Origin: Nipponacmea schrenckii
Taxonomy: Eukaryota > Mollusca > Gastropoda > Lottiidae
DNA: 64,000 bases
Direction: 5' to 3'
Assembly: GCA_030562195.1 (NCBI GenBank)
Contig: JAUJPP010000005.1
Span: 14,814,826 to 14,878,825 of the forward strand
Below, piece after piece: positions 46,268 to 57,900 of this stretch. A program made the position numbers and the translations under genes. Below the pieces are notes generated by a model, which did not search any database, was not told the DNA's origin, and saw nothing but the letters and a program-made list of their open reading frames with translations. The first letter of the stretch is position 1. Every line of letters starts with the position of its first letter.

Positions 46268-49200
46268 CTTTTTTTTATCAGTTTAGGGTTCAAATGCCAA
46301 TTCTTGGTCACATGCATCCCTGGATCTTTCAATTTTAGAACTTTTGCCTCGAAACTCAGATCCACCTTAATGGATACTGTAGATGTATTTATGAATATTC
46401 ACCACGCCCTGGTAATCTGTCACTACCTTTGGAAAGTTTTATTGTACTATTTGCAATGTAAAACATATGAGAATTTTCTTGATTAATGTTTTTATTCTAC
46501 TGAATATTATGTATGTATTTATTTCTTGGAAATTTGATGGCGATCAAGACCATGGTTGAATATTGTCACAAACATACAGCTTATTTGGTGAACATGTCGA
46601 AACTCAAATATTACCTCTTGTAAATGAGACACTTGCGATGAAATATGTACATATTTACATTTCTAACGATAGTCGCATTTAAATATGTATAGGAATTCTT
46701 ATATTGTTTCTTTTCTTTATATGTGGATTCTTTTAAAAAGAATTGCAAGATGGAACCTATATGGTTATCGATTCTAGTAGTTTGTCTATTGAAAAGAAAC
46801 TATTGAATAGTAAGCTCATAAAACCAAACATAGGCGAATTGGGTGTTTTGAAATAGAAACATGTTTATTCTGTGCTTGGATATATAATTAATTTATTTCC
46901 TCCTGCTTGTCACTGTTTTCTGCACATGACCGTAATTAGGGACTTTTCTCCTCGGCCTTGGCTTTCGCAATTTCAATTATATATTGTTTTCCAACCATTT
47001 ACCTAAACCTTCGTTCGTACAAGAGGGCATTTCATCAATTCTTAGTTTAAATAAGTTCACTTTTAGTCGATATCCACATACTAAAGGACTGACCGAATGT
47101 TGATAGAGTTAAGAGGATTATCGTTCAGGCTTAAGTTAAATAACCGTCACATATTCACCCATTTACAGCCTATTTTGACATGTATTTAGTGCTTTTATCA
47201 TAATTCTTTGGGACTTATTCAAATTTGTATTTCACAGTTTGCAACAATATTAATTACTATACATATGGCTGTGTATTGATATCTTTGTAAATAGGTTAAA
47301 TGAATACTAGACTCTCTCGTTTAACTGTATTTGAATGCTATACCTAATACAGATCATATATATACTATATTGTAAAGGCTGACTTGCCACACCGGTTACC
47401 TTTTCAAATCTAGATAGCTTTTTTTTAGAATAATGTCACGTGACAACATGGCGACGGCGATAAAAGGAACATGATAGCTTTTTAGGAGATAGGTGTATGA
47501 ATATTTATACCAAGTTTGGATGAATTTGTTCCAACTAAAAAAGGGTGAGTAACTAGCATCGATTAACAATTAGAATAAAATCATAGGAATTCCTCATCGA
47601 GGAAGGCGTTACATAGATATAACTATGTCTAGTATTAAGTTTGGATGTTATAGTAATATTTCTTAAGTTTGTTTATCGTCAGTGTTATAAGTTGATTTCA
47701 AATAGATATACTTATCATTTTGTTATCTTAAAGTCTGTTGACTTCAAAGAACATTAAGTATACCAGTGAAAAGTTAAGATATATACGAGACTTCAATTTG
47801 TATATATTATAAGTTTATATACTTATAATGTTATATAGCTTTTAATATAACTGACGTAGACAAAGGAATGTATAGTATGGGGGAAAACATAACATAAATA
47901 ACATAATAAGACATTGAAAAATATCACAAAAGATATTGACAAGTATTAAGCGACCTCCATAGATTGATTTGCAGAAAATCGAAGGTCACGAATATAGGAA
48001 AACATAATCTAGGATTATAAATGCGTTATTCTAAATTTGAACAATTTGGAGCGTTGATCGTGGTTTTTATACTACATCATAAAAGAGAGTCTGACATTAA
48101 AATTGCATTGCCTTGTACAATACGTTTCCTGGGTATTTGAAGAAATCGCAACATATCCCTGTCAGGTCAAAATATGCTTTATTAAACATTATATATGGCG
48201 TTCTCTTCAATCTTTATTAACATTCAAAATTATATCCTTCAGTTTGCTTTAATCTTTTGATATTGTGTATTGGATATAAGTAAAATACAAGATTTGTTTT
48301 ACTCGCCTTCAATTAGTCACACAAAAAAAAAACCATTCACTTCATCCCGAGATGCCCAAGCTTGTGAAATACACAGTTTAGTGAAATTAATATAAAAATA
48401 ATTGATATTCTGTGTTCTGTTATTATCTATTTCAGTCACGCTCTAATTGCGGCTGGTATAATTTATGAAGTGTAACTAATATTATTCAAATCAATAATAG
48501 GTTAGTTTAGTATTACTTGAAATGGGGAATATAGGTGTGTTGACTTCAGTACTTGTCAACATCTCAAAATTAGTTTCAAAACTTCGGGTTACATATCAAA
48601 TGCTTTCAATACCCTTTACAAGTGCAAGGCGTATTCATATTATTTTTAGTTGGGTATTGCATTAAAAGACAAATATATGCAAGTTCGAATCTAAGTTGGA
48701 AGAGATAGAGAGCATGCACAAAGAAGAATAGATTTTCTTATATTTCGTACACTCGAATGTAGAATGAAAAGCTTTTAGGGCTTGCCACTTAATTACAAAT
48801 AATTACAGTATCGCATAGCTTAAAACTGAGTAAAAATGTTTCAATATTTCCAAATTACAAATCTTCATAATTACATTTGTGGTTAATAAGGACTGAAAAA
48901 TGACGTTGAAGTGGGCCATCCAACGTTATGAATTGCATATTAGACAAAAACAAGTTTTAGTTTGGAAACTAATAATGAATATGGCCCGTTTACATCAACA
49001 ATAAGTAGCTTTCAAACCCTTAGAGGATTCAAAACATAATAAACGTTACTTTACATCTTACTTCACGTCAAAACGCCTCAATTTTTATAATTGATAGAAC
49101 ATACTAAATAAATACATATCATTGTTTTACAATTGTTAAATAACAGAGTTTTCAGATCGATTAATTGGATATTCTAATTAGTATAACCAATAGTTCAAAC

Positions 49201-49440
49201 CCAATCATGTGATAAAATACCAATGCACATAGTTTGATTAATTTGATAATTGTCGTAAGGTCGCAGTGATTCTAGTAGAACTTTATTGATCTAAAGGAGT
49301 GTGTGTTATTTGTAGCTACTGGGTTTAAACAATGTTTATTTCAATAAATAATATCAATTTCTTTTGAGAAAATGTACGGTAGTCATTATGGAAACAAGCT
49401 TGGGTCTTATTCTAATCCTAGTCGACTATAATATATATAT
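45906..49440. other. Intergenic AT-rich region with a long poly-T run
   Basis: A T tract of about 45 bases at 46231-46276 (with one C). No open frame with family features. A candidate promoter or untranslated exon near 47435-47544 is listed separately. Confidence 0.45.
47435..47550 (+). promoter_or_regulatory. Candidate promoter/5' untranslated exon (E-box palindrome, YY1-like site, splice donor)
   Basis: GTCACGTGAC (47435-47444), a perfect E-box palindrome, is followed directly by AACATGGCGACGGCG, similar to the YY1-type motif often found at transcription starts of broadly expressed genes. About 90 bases later AAGG|GTGAGT (donor at 47545) could end a non-coding first exon. The next gene on this strand, the GIMAP-like gene, needs an upstream 5' exon because its start codon sits 3 bases after an acceptor. 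The link is inference and could be coincidence. Confidence 0.22.
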
Positions 49441-49445
49441 ACATA

Positions 49446-49630
49446 GGGTGGTGAATGGCTCAGTGGTTAGCGAGTTGGACTGTCGTCTGCTAGGCGACTA
49501 GGTGCCGTGGGTTCGAATCCCGATCGGTGCGAGGAAATAAAAATTAGGTCTGATTCCTAGGCCCGTGCTTTCCCGGAACTACGAGATAGTAGTTTCCCCC
49601 CCTCTAACAAAATGAACCAATAAATGAATT
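49446..49630 (+). mobile_element. tRNA-derived SINE
   Basis: An A-box-like TGGCTCAGTGGTTAGCGAG and a perfect B box GGTTCGAATCC lie about 50 bases apart, the spacing of an RNA polymerase III internal promoter. The outer ends do not pair as an acceptor stem, so this is not a working tRNA. It continues into a unique body (ATTAGGTCTGATTCCTAGG ... TTCCCGGAACTACG) and ends in an AT-rich tail with AATGAA/AATGAATT-like repeats near 49610-49640. Confidence 0.75.
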
Positions 49631-49639
49631 AATATATGA

Positions 49640-51000
49640 ATCAATCACTGGTATGGCGGTCGTTCTAAACAAGTTAAAATGAAGATAGTAACAGAAAATA
49701 TGTGTGCGGTTTATATCACGTAATGGGGTTTGTAGCTACTTATTATAAGGCAAGTTTTTTCAAGTGATTAATCTGTTTGGTTTAACAATAAAATCAGGTA
49801 TGATTTGAAACAGGTCTTAACAAAATAAAATTATAATTTTTAACGTTTGAAAGTTTCATATTAAATATGACAATAATGACTTCTGAAACATTTACAATTG
49901 ATACCAATTGAACCCCTACTTAAAGGAATAGTAAGTTTTACGTCAATTATTCAATTCCGGCAAAGAGACATGTTATAATTACGCCCAAACAATAAAATAA
50001 CATAAATTAACCGTCGGAATTTCGGTTGAGATTCATTTCATTTAGGCCGCCATTGTGGCGTAAAAGAGCGTGAATATGCAAGATTATGGCATCACGTCTT
50101 AGATAGAAAGGTAAACAAACTGCTGACATTCAGAGTCTTGTCAATTTGAGCTAGGTCACAACCAATCTTGAGAATCAAGAGTAACAATAGCATGTCACAA
50201 TCTACATTACAGAAACACAATATTGCGTAAAAGGCATCTAGACCGGACGGTACAGGTTGTAAGCAAAAGAGACGAAACGATATGTGCCTTGTCGAAATCA
50301 ATAAATTCAGTTTAATTTCAGCTGGTGATGTTCAAAATATTAACAATTTCGCATGTCAATAATATGCTCTGACCCTCGGTTTGAGTTTACTTTAATTTTT
50401 CAGAAGCAACAATATCAGAAATTGGGAACTGTGTTTTGCAAAGAAATGAAAAAAAAAATATCATTGTAAGATTTCGAATAATATATGGAGACATGTCAAG
50501 TAACAACAGAAGCTTAAATCACATAACCGACCGACAATAATTAAAATAAATACGAGTAAGGAAACAATAACAATAGTAACTTGGATTTTTTCCTTATTGC
50601 GTTTTGTTTAAGAGATAATAATAACTCTACCTACATTTTGAAGCAAAAACTCTAATGTTATGGGTGTCAATTCATTTCCTCCTATGTTATGCTGCTGTTT
50701 TCGTCCGGTTATGGATACCAGGTAATCAAACAAAATTATTATTCCGGTCCGTGAGCCTGTCGGTCCGTTAACATTATTTGTAAACACACACTATAGAATC
50801 TACAAATTTCTAAGCATTTTAATGAAACTTGGTGGGAGCATTGGAATTTATAAGATGGCGGTCAAGTTTGAATTTGACGATCGATTTTTCAATGAGTAGT
50901 TTTTGAGTTATATCCCTTGACTCTTTATTAGTGATGCAATAGAAGCTACAATTCTCAAACCTGATATGAACTTTGGAATTGATCACACGGTATTCAATAA
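49640..51000. other. Intergenic sequence with a dispersed-repeat fragment
   Basis: Mostly AT-rich and unrecognised. The segment 50740-51000 (GGTCCGTGAGCCTGTCGGTCC ... GGCGGTCAAGTTTGAATTTG) resembles 20275-20440 and is part of a dispersed family. The LINE 3' end at 51001 is inserted in it. Confidence 0.5.
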
Positions 51001-52210
51001 TAATAATAAACTCTTTATTTTACATGGGTCAGAATTAGGCCCAATACACAAGGACATGGTCCTGTCTCACATTCAGCCCATGGGGCAATACATTGGAAAA
51101 AAAAAGAAAAAAAAAAAAAAAAAGAAAAAAAGAAAATAAAATCGAAAATACATAATATCTCAATATACAATTCGTCTGAAATACTAAAAATACACAAGTA
51201 CATGTGTATCAAATGGACAGAGATATGTTCCGGCGATCAAGTACATGACCACAAATAAATATACAATACTCCACGTACAATTTGTTTAAAAATACACAAG
51301 TACATGTGCATGAATGGACAGATTTCCAACCTACAATTTGTTTATAAAATGGATGTAATATATAGTTCCCGCGGCCATGCACACGACCGCAAAAAATCAC
51401 GTATTATTTCAACGTACAATTTATTTTCAAATACACAATTACATGTGTAAATAATGGACAGATTTATCTTCCGGCGATCAAGTACATGACAGCAAAAACC
51501 ATATATCATTTCAATGTACAATTAGTTTTAAAATACACAAGTACATGTGTATAAAATGGACAGATTCATCATTCTGCGATCAAGTACATGACCACAAAAA
51601 CCAAGGAATAGACAAGTACATCTCCATGAGACGATCAGACATCAAAACATACATATAAAAAAAAAAAAAAAAAAAAAAAAAAGAATTGCCAAAGCGTCAG
51701 TGCATGTGCTGCGAGCGGGCTACCCAACCCTACTCCATTTTATGTTCTTATTTTCTATGGAGGGGGAGGTAGGATTTGTCCATGCTCAAGACCAGCTTTA
51801 AGGATGTTTACTCATCCCCCGACAGTAGTAATTTAGATTTTCAAAATGGTTCAAGTTAGGCCAAAATAGAATTGTTGGTGGTGATATACCTGTGGGAAAG
51901 GGAAAAATAAAATTAATAAATTACTTCAATCATTAAATCATGGAGAAACACAATTGTTAAGATAGCCATCAGCAAGTAAGCCTATAGTTGGTGAAAAGAA
52001 TACCCGTGTAACAGGAAGTAAGCTTATGTTAATGAAAGATTACCAAGAATCATCCTTCGAAAAGTCTTAAAATCTGATGCTGATTTAATATTTTCGTCTA
52101 GACCATTCCATAAAATTGATCCTTTGTATTTAATACTTTGTTTAATCAAATTGATTCGTGGTTTTTGCACCACAAGTTTTGAATTTATGCTAGAATAAGG
52201 TGTCAAGGTT
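51001..52210 (-). mobile_element. 5'-truncated non-LTR retrotransposon (CR1/L2-like): end of reverse transcriptase ORF plus 3' UTR
   Basis: Read on the minus strand, a frame (52206-52024) ends INLIKQSIKYKGSILWNGLD and DENIKSASDFKTFRRMI. The pattern R/K-x-x-G-x-x-L-W-N-x-L, later I and F-x-R, is the common end of CR1-like reverse-transcriptase ORFs. A ~1 kb 3' UTR follows, containing a degenerate ~120 bp tandem repeat (TACATGTGTATAAAATGGACAG cores) and ending AATAAAGAGTTTATTATTATT near 51003, a polyadenylation-like signal plus short tandem tail. Truncation near 52210 is usual for LINE insertions. Confidence 0.75.
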
Positions 52211-52280
52211 CAAGGTTCAAGTTTAGATGTGACGATTTTTAGTGAATATGACAATAACTATTAGTATCTTATAATCTTTT

Positions 52281-52438
52281 CATATTCTTCAATCAAGAGC
52301 TTCTCTTCGCATAGGTCCTTCATATTCTTCAATCAAGAGCTTCTCTTCGCATAGGTCCTTCATATTCTTCAATCAAGAGCTTCTCTTCGCATAGGTCCTT
52401 CATATTCTTCAATCAAGAGCTTCTCTTCGCATAGGTCC
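52281..52438. repeat. Perfect 40 bp tandem repeat, four copies
   Basis: The unit CATATTCTTCAATCAAGAGC plus TTCTCTTCGCATAGGTCCTT begins at 52281, 52321, 52361 and 52401 without differences until the last two bases. Perfect identity indicates recent expansion. Confidence 0.95.
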
Positions 52439-52617
52439 AACATTTACCATCATTAGCCTTGCTTTTCCCGGAAGTGGAAGCTGCTATTTTGTCCAGAGAA
52501 GTCACATGATCAGTCACCTGATCAGGATCTCCTCTCTAATTGGCTAATTTACTCAAACATCACCAAATCTGTTTGACAAAGAATGGACTGGATCATTCTT
52601 TTGACGATGTTTGAAGA

Positions 52618-52709
52618 GAGGTCTACACGTTCAAACATTTCGTCGAACGTTTAGTTTGATAATGTTTGATTAAACTAATATTTGAAGATGTTTGATCGTG
52701 TAGACCCTG
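52618..52709. mobile_element. ~92 bp inverted-repeat element (hAT-like MITE candidate)
   Basis: GAGGTCTACACGTTCAAACAT at the left faces ATGTTTGATCGTGTAGACCC at the right (two to three mismatches). The CAGGGTCTACACG-type end is compatible with hAT elements, but no matching 8 bp target duplication is visible. Immediately left, 52550-52615 repeats ATGTTTGA-like sequence, so the true borders are uncertain. Confidence 0.45.
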
Positions 52710-52795
52710 CTTAAGTAAAATTGCGTCAAAATTTTATTATGGGTGCAATAGAAGCTACAATATTAAATTTATTTTGATGAAACTTTGCGTCAGCA

Positions 52796-53503
52796 TTAAT
52801 AATAATAATAATAATAAACTCTTTATTTTACATGGGTCAGAATTAGGCCCAATACACAAGGACATGGTCCTGTCTCACATTCAGCCCATGGGGCAATACA
52901 TTGGAAAAAAAAAAAAAAAAAAAAAAAAGAAAGAAAGAAAAAAAGAAAAAAAAATCGAAAATACATAATATCTCAATATAAAATTCGTCTGAAATACTAA
53001 AAATACACAAGTACATGTGTATCAAATGGACAGAGATATGTTCCGGCGATCAAGTACATGATCACAAATAAATATACAATACTCCACGTACAATTTGTTT
53101 AAAAATACACAAGTACATGTGCATGAATGGACAGATTTTCAACCTACAATTTGTTTATAAAATGGATGTAATATATAGTTCCCGCGGCCATGCACACGAC
53201 CGCAAAAAATCACGTATTATTTCAACGTACAATTTATTTTCAAATACACAATTACATGTGTAAATAATGGAGAGATTTATCTTCCGGCGATAAAGTACAT
53301 GACAGCAAAAACCATATATCATTTCAATGTACAATTAGTTTTAAAATACACAAGTACATGTGTATAAAATGGACAGATTCATCATTCTGCGATCAAGTAC
53401 ATGACCACAAAAACCATGGAATAGACAAGTACATCTGCATGAGACGATCAGACATCAAAACATACATATAATAAAAAAATAAAATAAAAAAAATTCCAAA
53501 GCG
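52796..53503 (-). mobile_element. Second copy of the LINE 3' UTR, more strongly truncated
   Basis: Closely matches 51001-51690 base for base in the same orientation, including the A-rich interruption after ACATTGGAAAA, but lacks the reverse-transcriptase end. The 3' end abuts (AAT)n at 52796. The flanking sequence (GGTGCAATAGAAGCTACAAT and GGTACAATAAAGGCC) belongs to the same dispersed repeat type as at 50.94 kb, so both LINE tails sit in related target sequence. Confidence 0.85.
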
Positions 53504-53803
53504 AATTGATAAGATAACTGTTATTGCCCTTGACTTAATAAAATCGCGTCAAAATAGTAGTGTTGGTACAATAAAGGCCGCAATTTTCGATGGATTTTGA
53601 TGAAACTTGCTGTGAGTATTGGCATTGAATTTTTTTTTTGCCTAATTTATTATTCAAATTCAATGCTTCCAGTGGGCGTAAACAACTTGCCTGGCAAGCT
53701 GTCTTTCCTTCCTTTCAGTAACCTATTAATATGACAATAATCGTCTGTGTAGTAAACTGGTGGCGGGTAGACATAAACCTTTGTCACATTAATGCTTTAA
53801 TCT

Positions 53804-53817
53804 GTTTGTTGCAGAAA
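53804..53817 (+). promoter_or_regulatory. Splice acceptor deciding the GIMAP-like start
   Basis: A pyrimidine-rich stretch ending TTTGTTGCAG with AG at 53813-53814 precedes AAAATGG. It implies at least one upstream untranslated exon. Confidence 0.65.
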
Positions 53818-54945
53818 ATGGTTATTCGAATGGTACTGGTGGGAGAAACGGGGACTGGGAAAAGTTCTACTGGAAATTCTATATTAGCTCAAAATGTGTT
53901 TCCAGTGAGCACAAAAGGGACGCCAACAACACGGACGTGTGCCGCGGGCGAAACGACGAGATTCGGTACGAAATTCGTCATTGTGGACACACCAAGCTAT
54001 TTTGATGGTAATGACATCGATGCAGAAATAAAGAAAAGCATTAAAAGATGTGTGGAGTTAACTCATCCTGGACCGCAGGTTTTTCTGTTTGTATTTAGCT
54101 GTAGTTCAAGGTTTTGTGAAAATGACACTTGCGTTATCGATTGGTTTAAAGATTTTTTCGGAGAAGAAATATACAAACATGCCGTTATAGTTTTCACTTC
54201 AAAAAATTCCAAATTATGTAAAGGATCAATAAGCAAGTTTGTTAGAGGATCTGATTCCGAGCTTCGGAATTTAATTGAACTGTGTGGGAATAGAATTGTG
54301 GCCATAGATAACTCATCTCCTAGTGAAACAAACGATGTGGATATTCGAAATCTTATCAGTATTGTAGTTGATCTCGTTAATGATAGGAATTTAAATCATT
54401 TGGATTTTGACACTGTGAATAATAATTCCTCGCTAGTTGAAAATAGTTTGAGACAGAACTCAGCACACCCAATGACAAGGTCAACCAGTGTTACTGACGA
54501 TAAGTTTATCTTGTATGAAAAGAACACTGAACCACCTCATGCAACTAACAATCCGAATGTGACTGAAATGAACCACGCCCAATTCAACGCTGAGCAGAAT
54601 TTCTCAAGCAGAAACAACATCCCCACAATAGTTGAGCCTCCACAACTCAAAAAGTGCCTGTTTTATGACTGCTCGGATGAACTTGTTAAACAGCAAATCA
54701 TGGTTCTTGGTGACGAAGTGTCGCGAATGAATCGATTAAAAGACAAGCTGACCGAAGAAGTTGAAATCAATAACGCTCAGAGGGACTCTTCATGGTGTGA
54801 TTTGGCCGAAAGTGGTATTTCCATAGCCACACAGTTCGACCAGTTTCTGAACGAGATATTCCAAGATGAAGCCGATCTTCTAGCCCCAGCGCACCTCAAA
54901 CGGACTCTTACTCGGAAAGGTGCTGTTCGATTATCTAAACATTAA
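53818..54945 (+). CDS. GIMAP/AIG1-like GTPase
   Basis: A 375-residue protein of the AIG1/GIMAP family of septin-related GTPases, which act at cytosolic membranes and are linked to immune-cell survival in vertebrates and to immune responses in molluscs. The P-loop GETGTGKSSTGN lies at residues 9-20, with conserved T40, DTPSYFD (G3) at 57-63 and AIDNSS (G5-like) near 162-167. The G4 position reads FTSKNSK instead of a T/N-(K/R)-x-D form, so guanine specificity may be weakened. The C-terminal ~180 residues are polar and low in conserved features, with a likely coiled coil near 310-345, and no transmembrane segment. I chose the ATG at 53818 because TTTGTTGCAG|AAAATG is a strong acceptor; an in-frame ATG at 53731 would add 29 residues translated from probable intron. 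Confidence 0.9.
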   Translation: MVIRMVLVGETGTGKSSTGNSILAQNVFPVSTKGTPTTRTCAAGETTRFGTKFVIVDTPSYFDGNDIDAEIKKSIKRCVELTHPGPQVFLFVFSCSSRFCENDTCVIDWFKDFFGEEIYKHAVIVFTSKNSKLCKGSISKFVRGSDSELRNLIELCGNRIVAIDNSSPSETNDVDIRNLISIVVDLVNDRNLNHLDFDTVNNNSSLVENSLRQNSAHPMTRSTSVTDDKFILYEKNTEPPHATNNPNVTEMNHAQFNAEQNFSSRNNIPTIVEPPQLKKCLFYDCSDELVKQQIMVLGDEVSRMNRLKDKLTEEVEINNAQRDSSWCDLAESGISIATQFDQFLNEIFQDEADLLAPAHLKRTLTRKGAVRLSKH

Positions 54946-57900
54946 AACTGCCTGGAGAGCTTTTAGGATAATGTGTGCCAACAAACAAAAGATACAATTT
55001 GTATTGTTTATCATTTATTTGTGATCGTTTTTCAGAAACATCTCATCGGTGCATATTACTAAGTAATCTTATAAAATGACTCCAATGTCCTCAACAATTC
55101 GATACCAGGACAGATTCTCTCAGATCGTCTCAGAGACGATCATTGTTTAGCTGAGCTAATCAGTCGAAATATAAGCTTAAAATAAATTTATAGTCAAATT
55201 TTCTTGTTTTGAGCTACATTTGAAGGAATCCTGCGATTTTCGTACATTTAAAGAACTTGTGAAGATTATTTACATTAATTGAACACAATTAAACGGATAA
55301 CAATTAATTTAAAAAAAAACTTTTGACGTTTCCTAAAAACTCTCGTCATAGTCAATTATCATTGCTTGATAAAGAGTGCAAGTAATTTAATATTAAAGTA
55401 ATTGTTATCCGTAAAATTGTGTCCAGTTAATGTATCCACCAATTACTAAATGTCTATTCGAGGCCAAAATCAACCCAGCCAAAACCGTCCCTTTTAGAGA
55501 CTTGAATACTGCAGTGCTTTATCAGATTGGAGTTGAGTGTTCAGAAATAACGTTTTGATGATCTTGGCAAATGCTTTTACCAAAGGGACAATTTTACCAA
55601 AAGCTCTATCTATCGCACTGCAAAGCACATTCTGTCTTCGGTAGCTAATACTGTTCAAACTACGAGGAAGGAATATTTGGTCTTCATTCCATTGAATATA
55701 ATTTTATTATGTTGTTTCTTCCTGAAACGATGATCATCGTTTTCATTTCTTTAAGTCAATAGTCTGAGTCTATTGGCTGTTTATCTACGTAATTTGATGA
55801 CAAAAGTAAAGATTATGTGTCAAAAAGTGAAAAATGCAATTACTCAAAGTTTGTAGCACTAGGTCGTGGAATAGGAAGTGAACTAGGTTTGCTTGTTACA
55901 TTAATCTATCATGTATATGACGTTATCTTTCACTATTTAAGCTATGTGAAACGTTATGTTTTTTTGATAAAAAAAAAAGATGTATCATTTTTTGTTTAGT
56001 TGGAGCATCCCTGCCATTGTTTTTGGCATAGCGAAAATGAGAGCATACAATGTTAAGTCAATCCCTTCAAACTCAACAGTGTCAATAGTAGCAACATAAA
56101 AGAATGAAAGAGCTACTCTGAACTACGCTAATCAGCTAGTGAATACTAGTGGAATCTCATATAACCCAACATTGTACGTGAACAATAATTAACAAATACA
56201 ATCGGTTTGCTTCAGATCGAATAATTAAATTTTATAAATAAAAACCCAAATAAAGATATAAATGCGCTTTATTTAGCAGAAATGAATGTCTTTATCGTCA
56301 TGGAATATTCATAAAGACCACGTCGTTCTCTTACGTTCACTGTGTAGGTCATATTCGCTTTTGATATACGATTTGAAATGATATCTTAATCATTATAGGA
56401 TTCATATAGTAGCAAGAAACGGATCATACATTACATTAATTGAAATATGTCATCAGAACGGGACTGCTGTAGAAACTCGTAAGATTACAAATAATATTTA
56501 CAGTAACAGAAACATAGAAAAGAATTTGTAATATTATTTTTATTAGATTGGTTTTCATTACAAATAGTTTCTAAATGTAAGGCGATATTTAATGGAAATC
56601 TGCTTTTCACATTATTATTGGTCCTTATAGAATCTTTGGTGTAATGCTAATACATATGTATATTGGTTTTGATTTATGCAATATTTATTATTATAATTTA
56701 TATTAACATGTGAGAATACTTAAAAAGTTTCATTTGCAATAACATGGAAATAAGACAAAAGATTGACCGGAAATATAATAAAACGCGGCCCCTCATGCAG
56801 CTACAAATTGCAACAAATTGTGCAAGTAAAATTTCAATTGATTTTGCTCTTCATTAGTCAAATAATCGTACGTATAAATTTGTTTTATTAATACGTAACC
56901 CAACAAAACGTTCACAAAACGAATCGGTAAAGTTAGAAAATATTATTCAACATTCTGAAACGACTGTCGGAAAAAGCTTGTTCTTGTAAAAGTTATATGG
57001 AATGTCTATTGCGAGACAACGGTAAACTTATGATGCATATATAATTTTAAAACCAGTCACAATACTCTGAAAGTCACAAAGAACTCCGTATACTGTCAAA
57101 TGTCGAACATACAACGGGCATAGCCTTATTAATTATTATTAGACTGTATACTTAATTTATATGAGAGGATTTGATTATATCGTGTTTGAATTGTTTAGCG
57201 TCCCATGAGTTGAAGTGTAATTTATTCTAGACCATCTGCTACAAAGTTCAGTAGGATTTTAGAACCTTAACAATACCTAATATACAATACAGTGAAAACT
57301 CAACATACTTATTGCGAAACAACAGTAAATATTTAAGAGACAAGGTGGATCCGGAAGTTCTTTGTTACTGTTGAAAGACTAGGATTAAAATTTAGGACAA
57401 TTCATACCACCTGTGTTAGATGAAACATTGATTAGTCCAGACAAATCAAATCAAATTTCCAATGAAAAGGAAACAAAAGTTTGACCTCAATTATAATTTA
57501 CAATTTGAGTGAAATTGGATTATGTATCCCCGCTTACACCGCAAAGAATCAAACAATTTTTTTACAATTTAATTAACATACATTCGTACACATCTATCAA
57601 CTATGCCAGTTCGTGTCCTTAATATTAGTTAATGAATCGATTTGAGTATCCCCGCTTATACCACAAAGAATCAAACAATAAAAGAACAGAAGCAGTTTCT
57701 AACAATATAAGTACTAACATTCCTTCAATCACGCCGATCAAACTATGCCAGTTATTGCATTTGCACTTAATAGTAGTTTATGAATCGATTTGAACAATAT
57801 ATGATGGCGTAACTCAATCTTTCGCAATATAGATGAATATTTTACCTTATGGATTTTTAATTTAGACCACGTAAGACTGCAACTAAAGTCAAATACGCAT

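Noticed and set aside
49446..49530. Functional tRNA gene
   Set aside because: A and B boxes are present, but the acceptor stem does not pair and the sequence runs on into a SINE body and AT-rich tail.
51015..51212. Minus-strand frame with a Phe-rich run near 51100
   Set aside because: It reads the A-rich tract of the LINE 3' UTR and recurs in the second copy at 52843 for the same reason.
53731..53817. Upstream ATG for the GIMAP-like protein adding 29 residues
   Set aside because: The added part precedes a clear splice acceptor and does not resemble GIMAP N termini, which begin a few residues before the P-loop.
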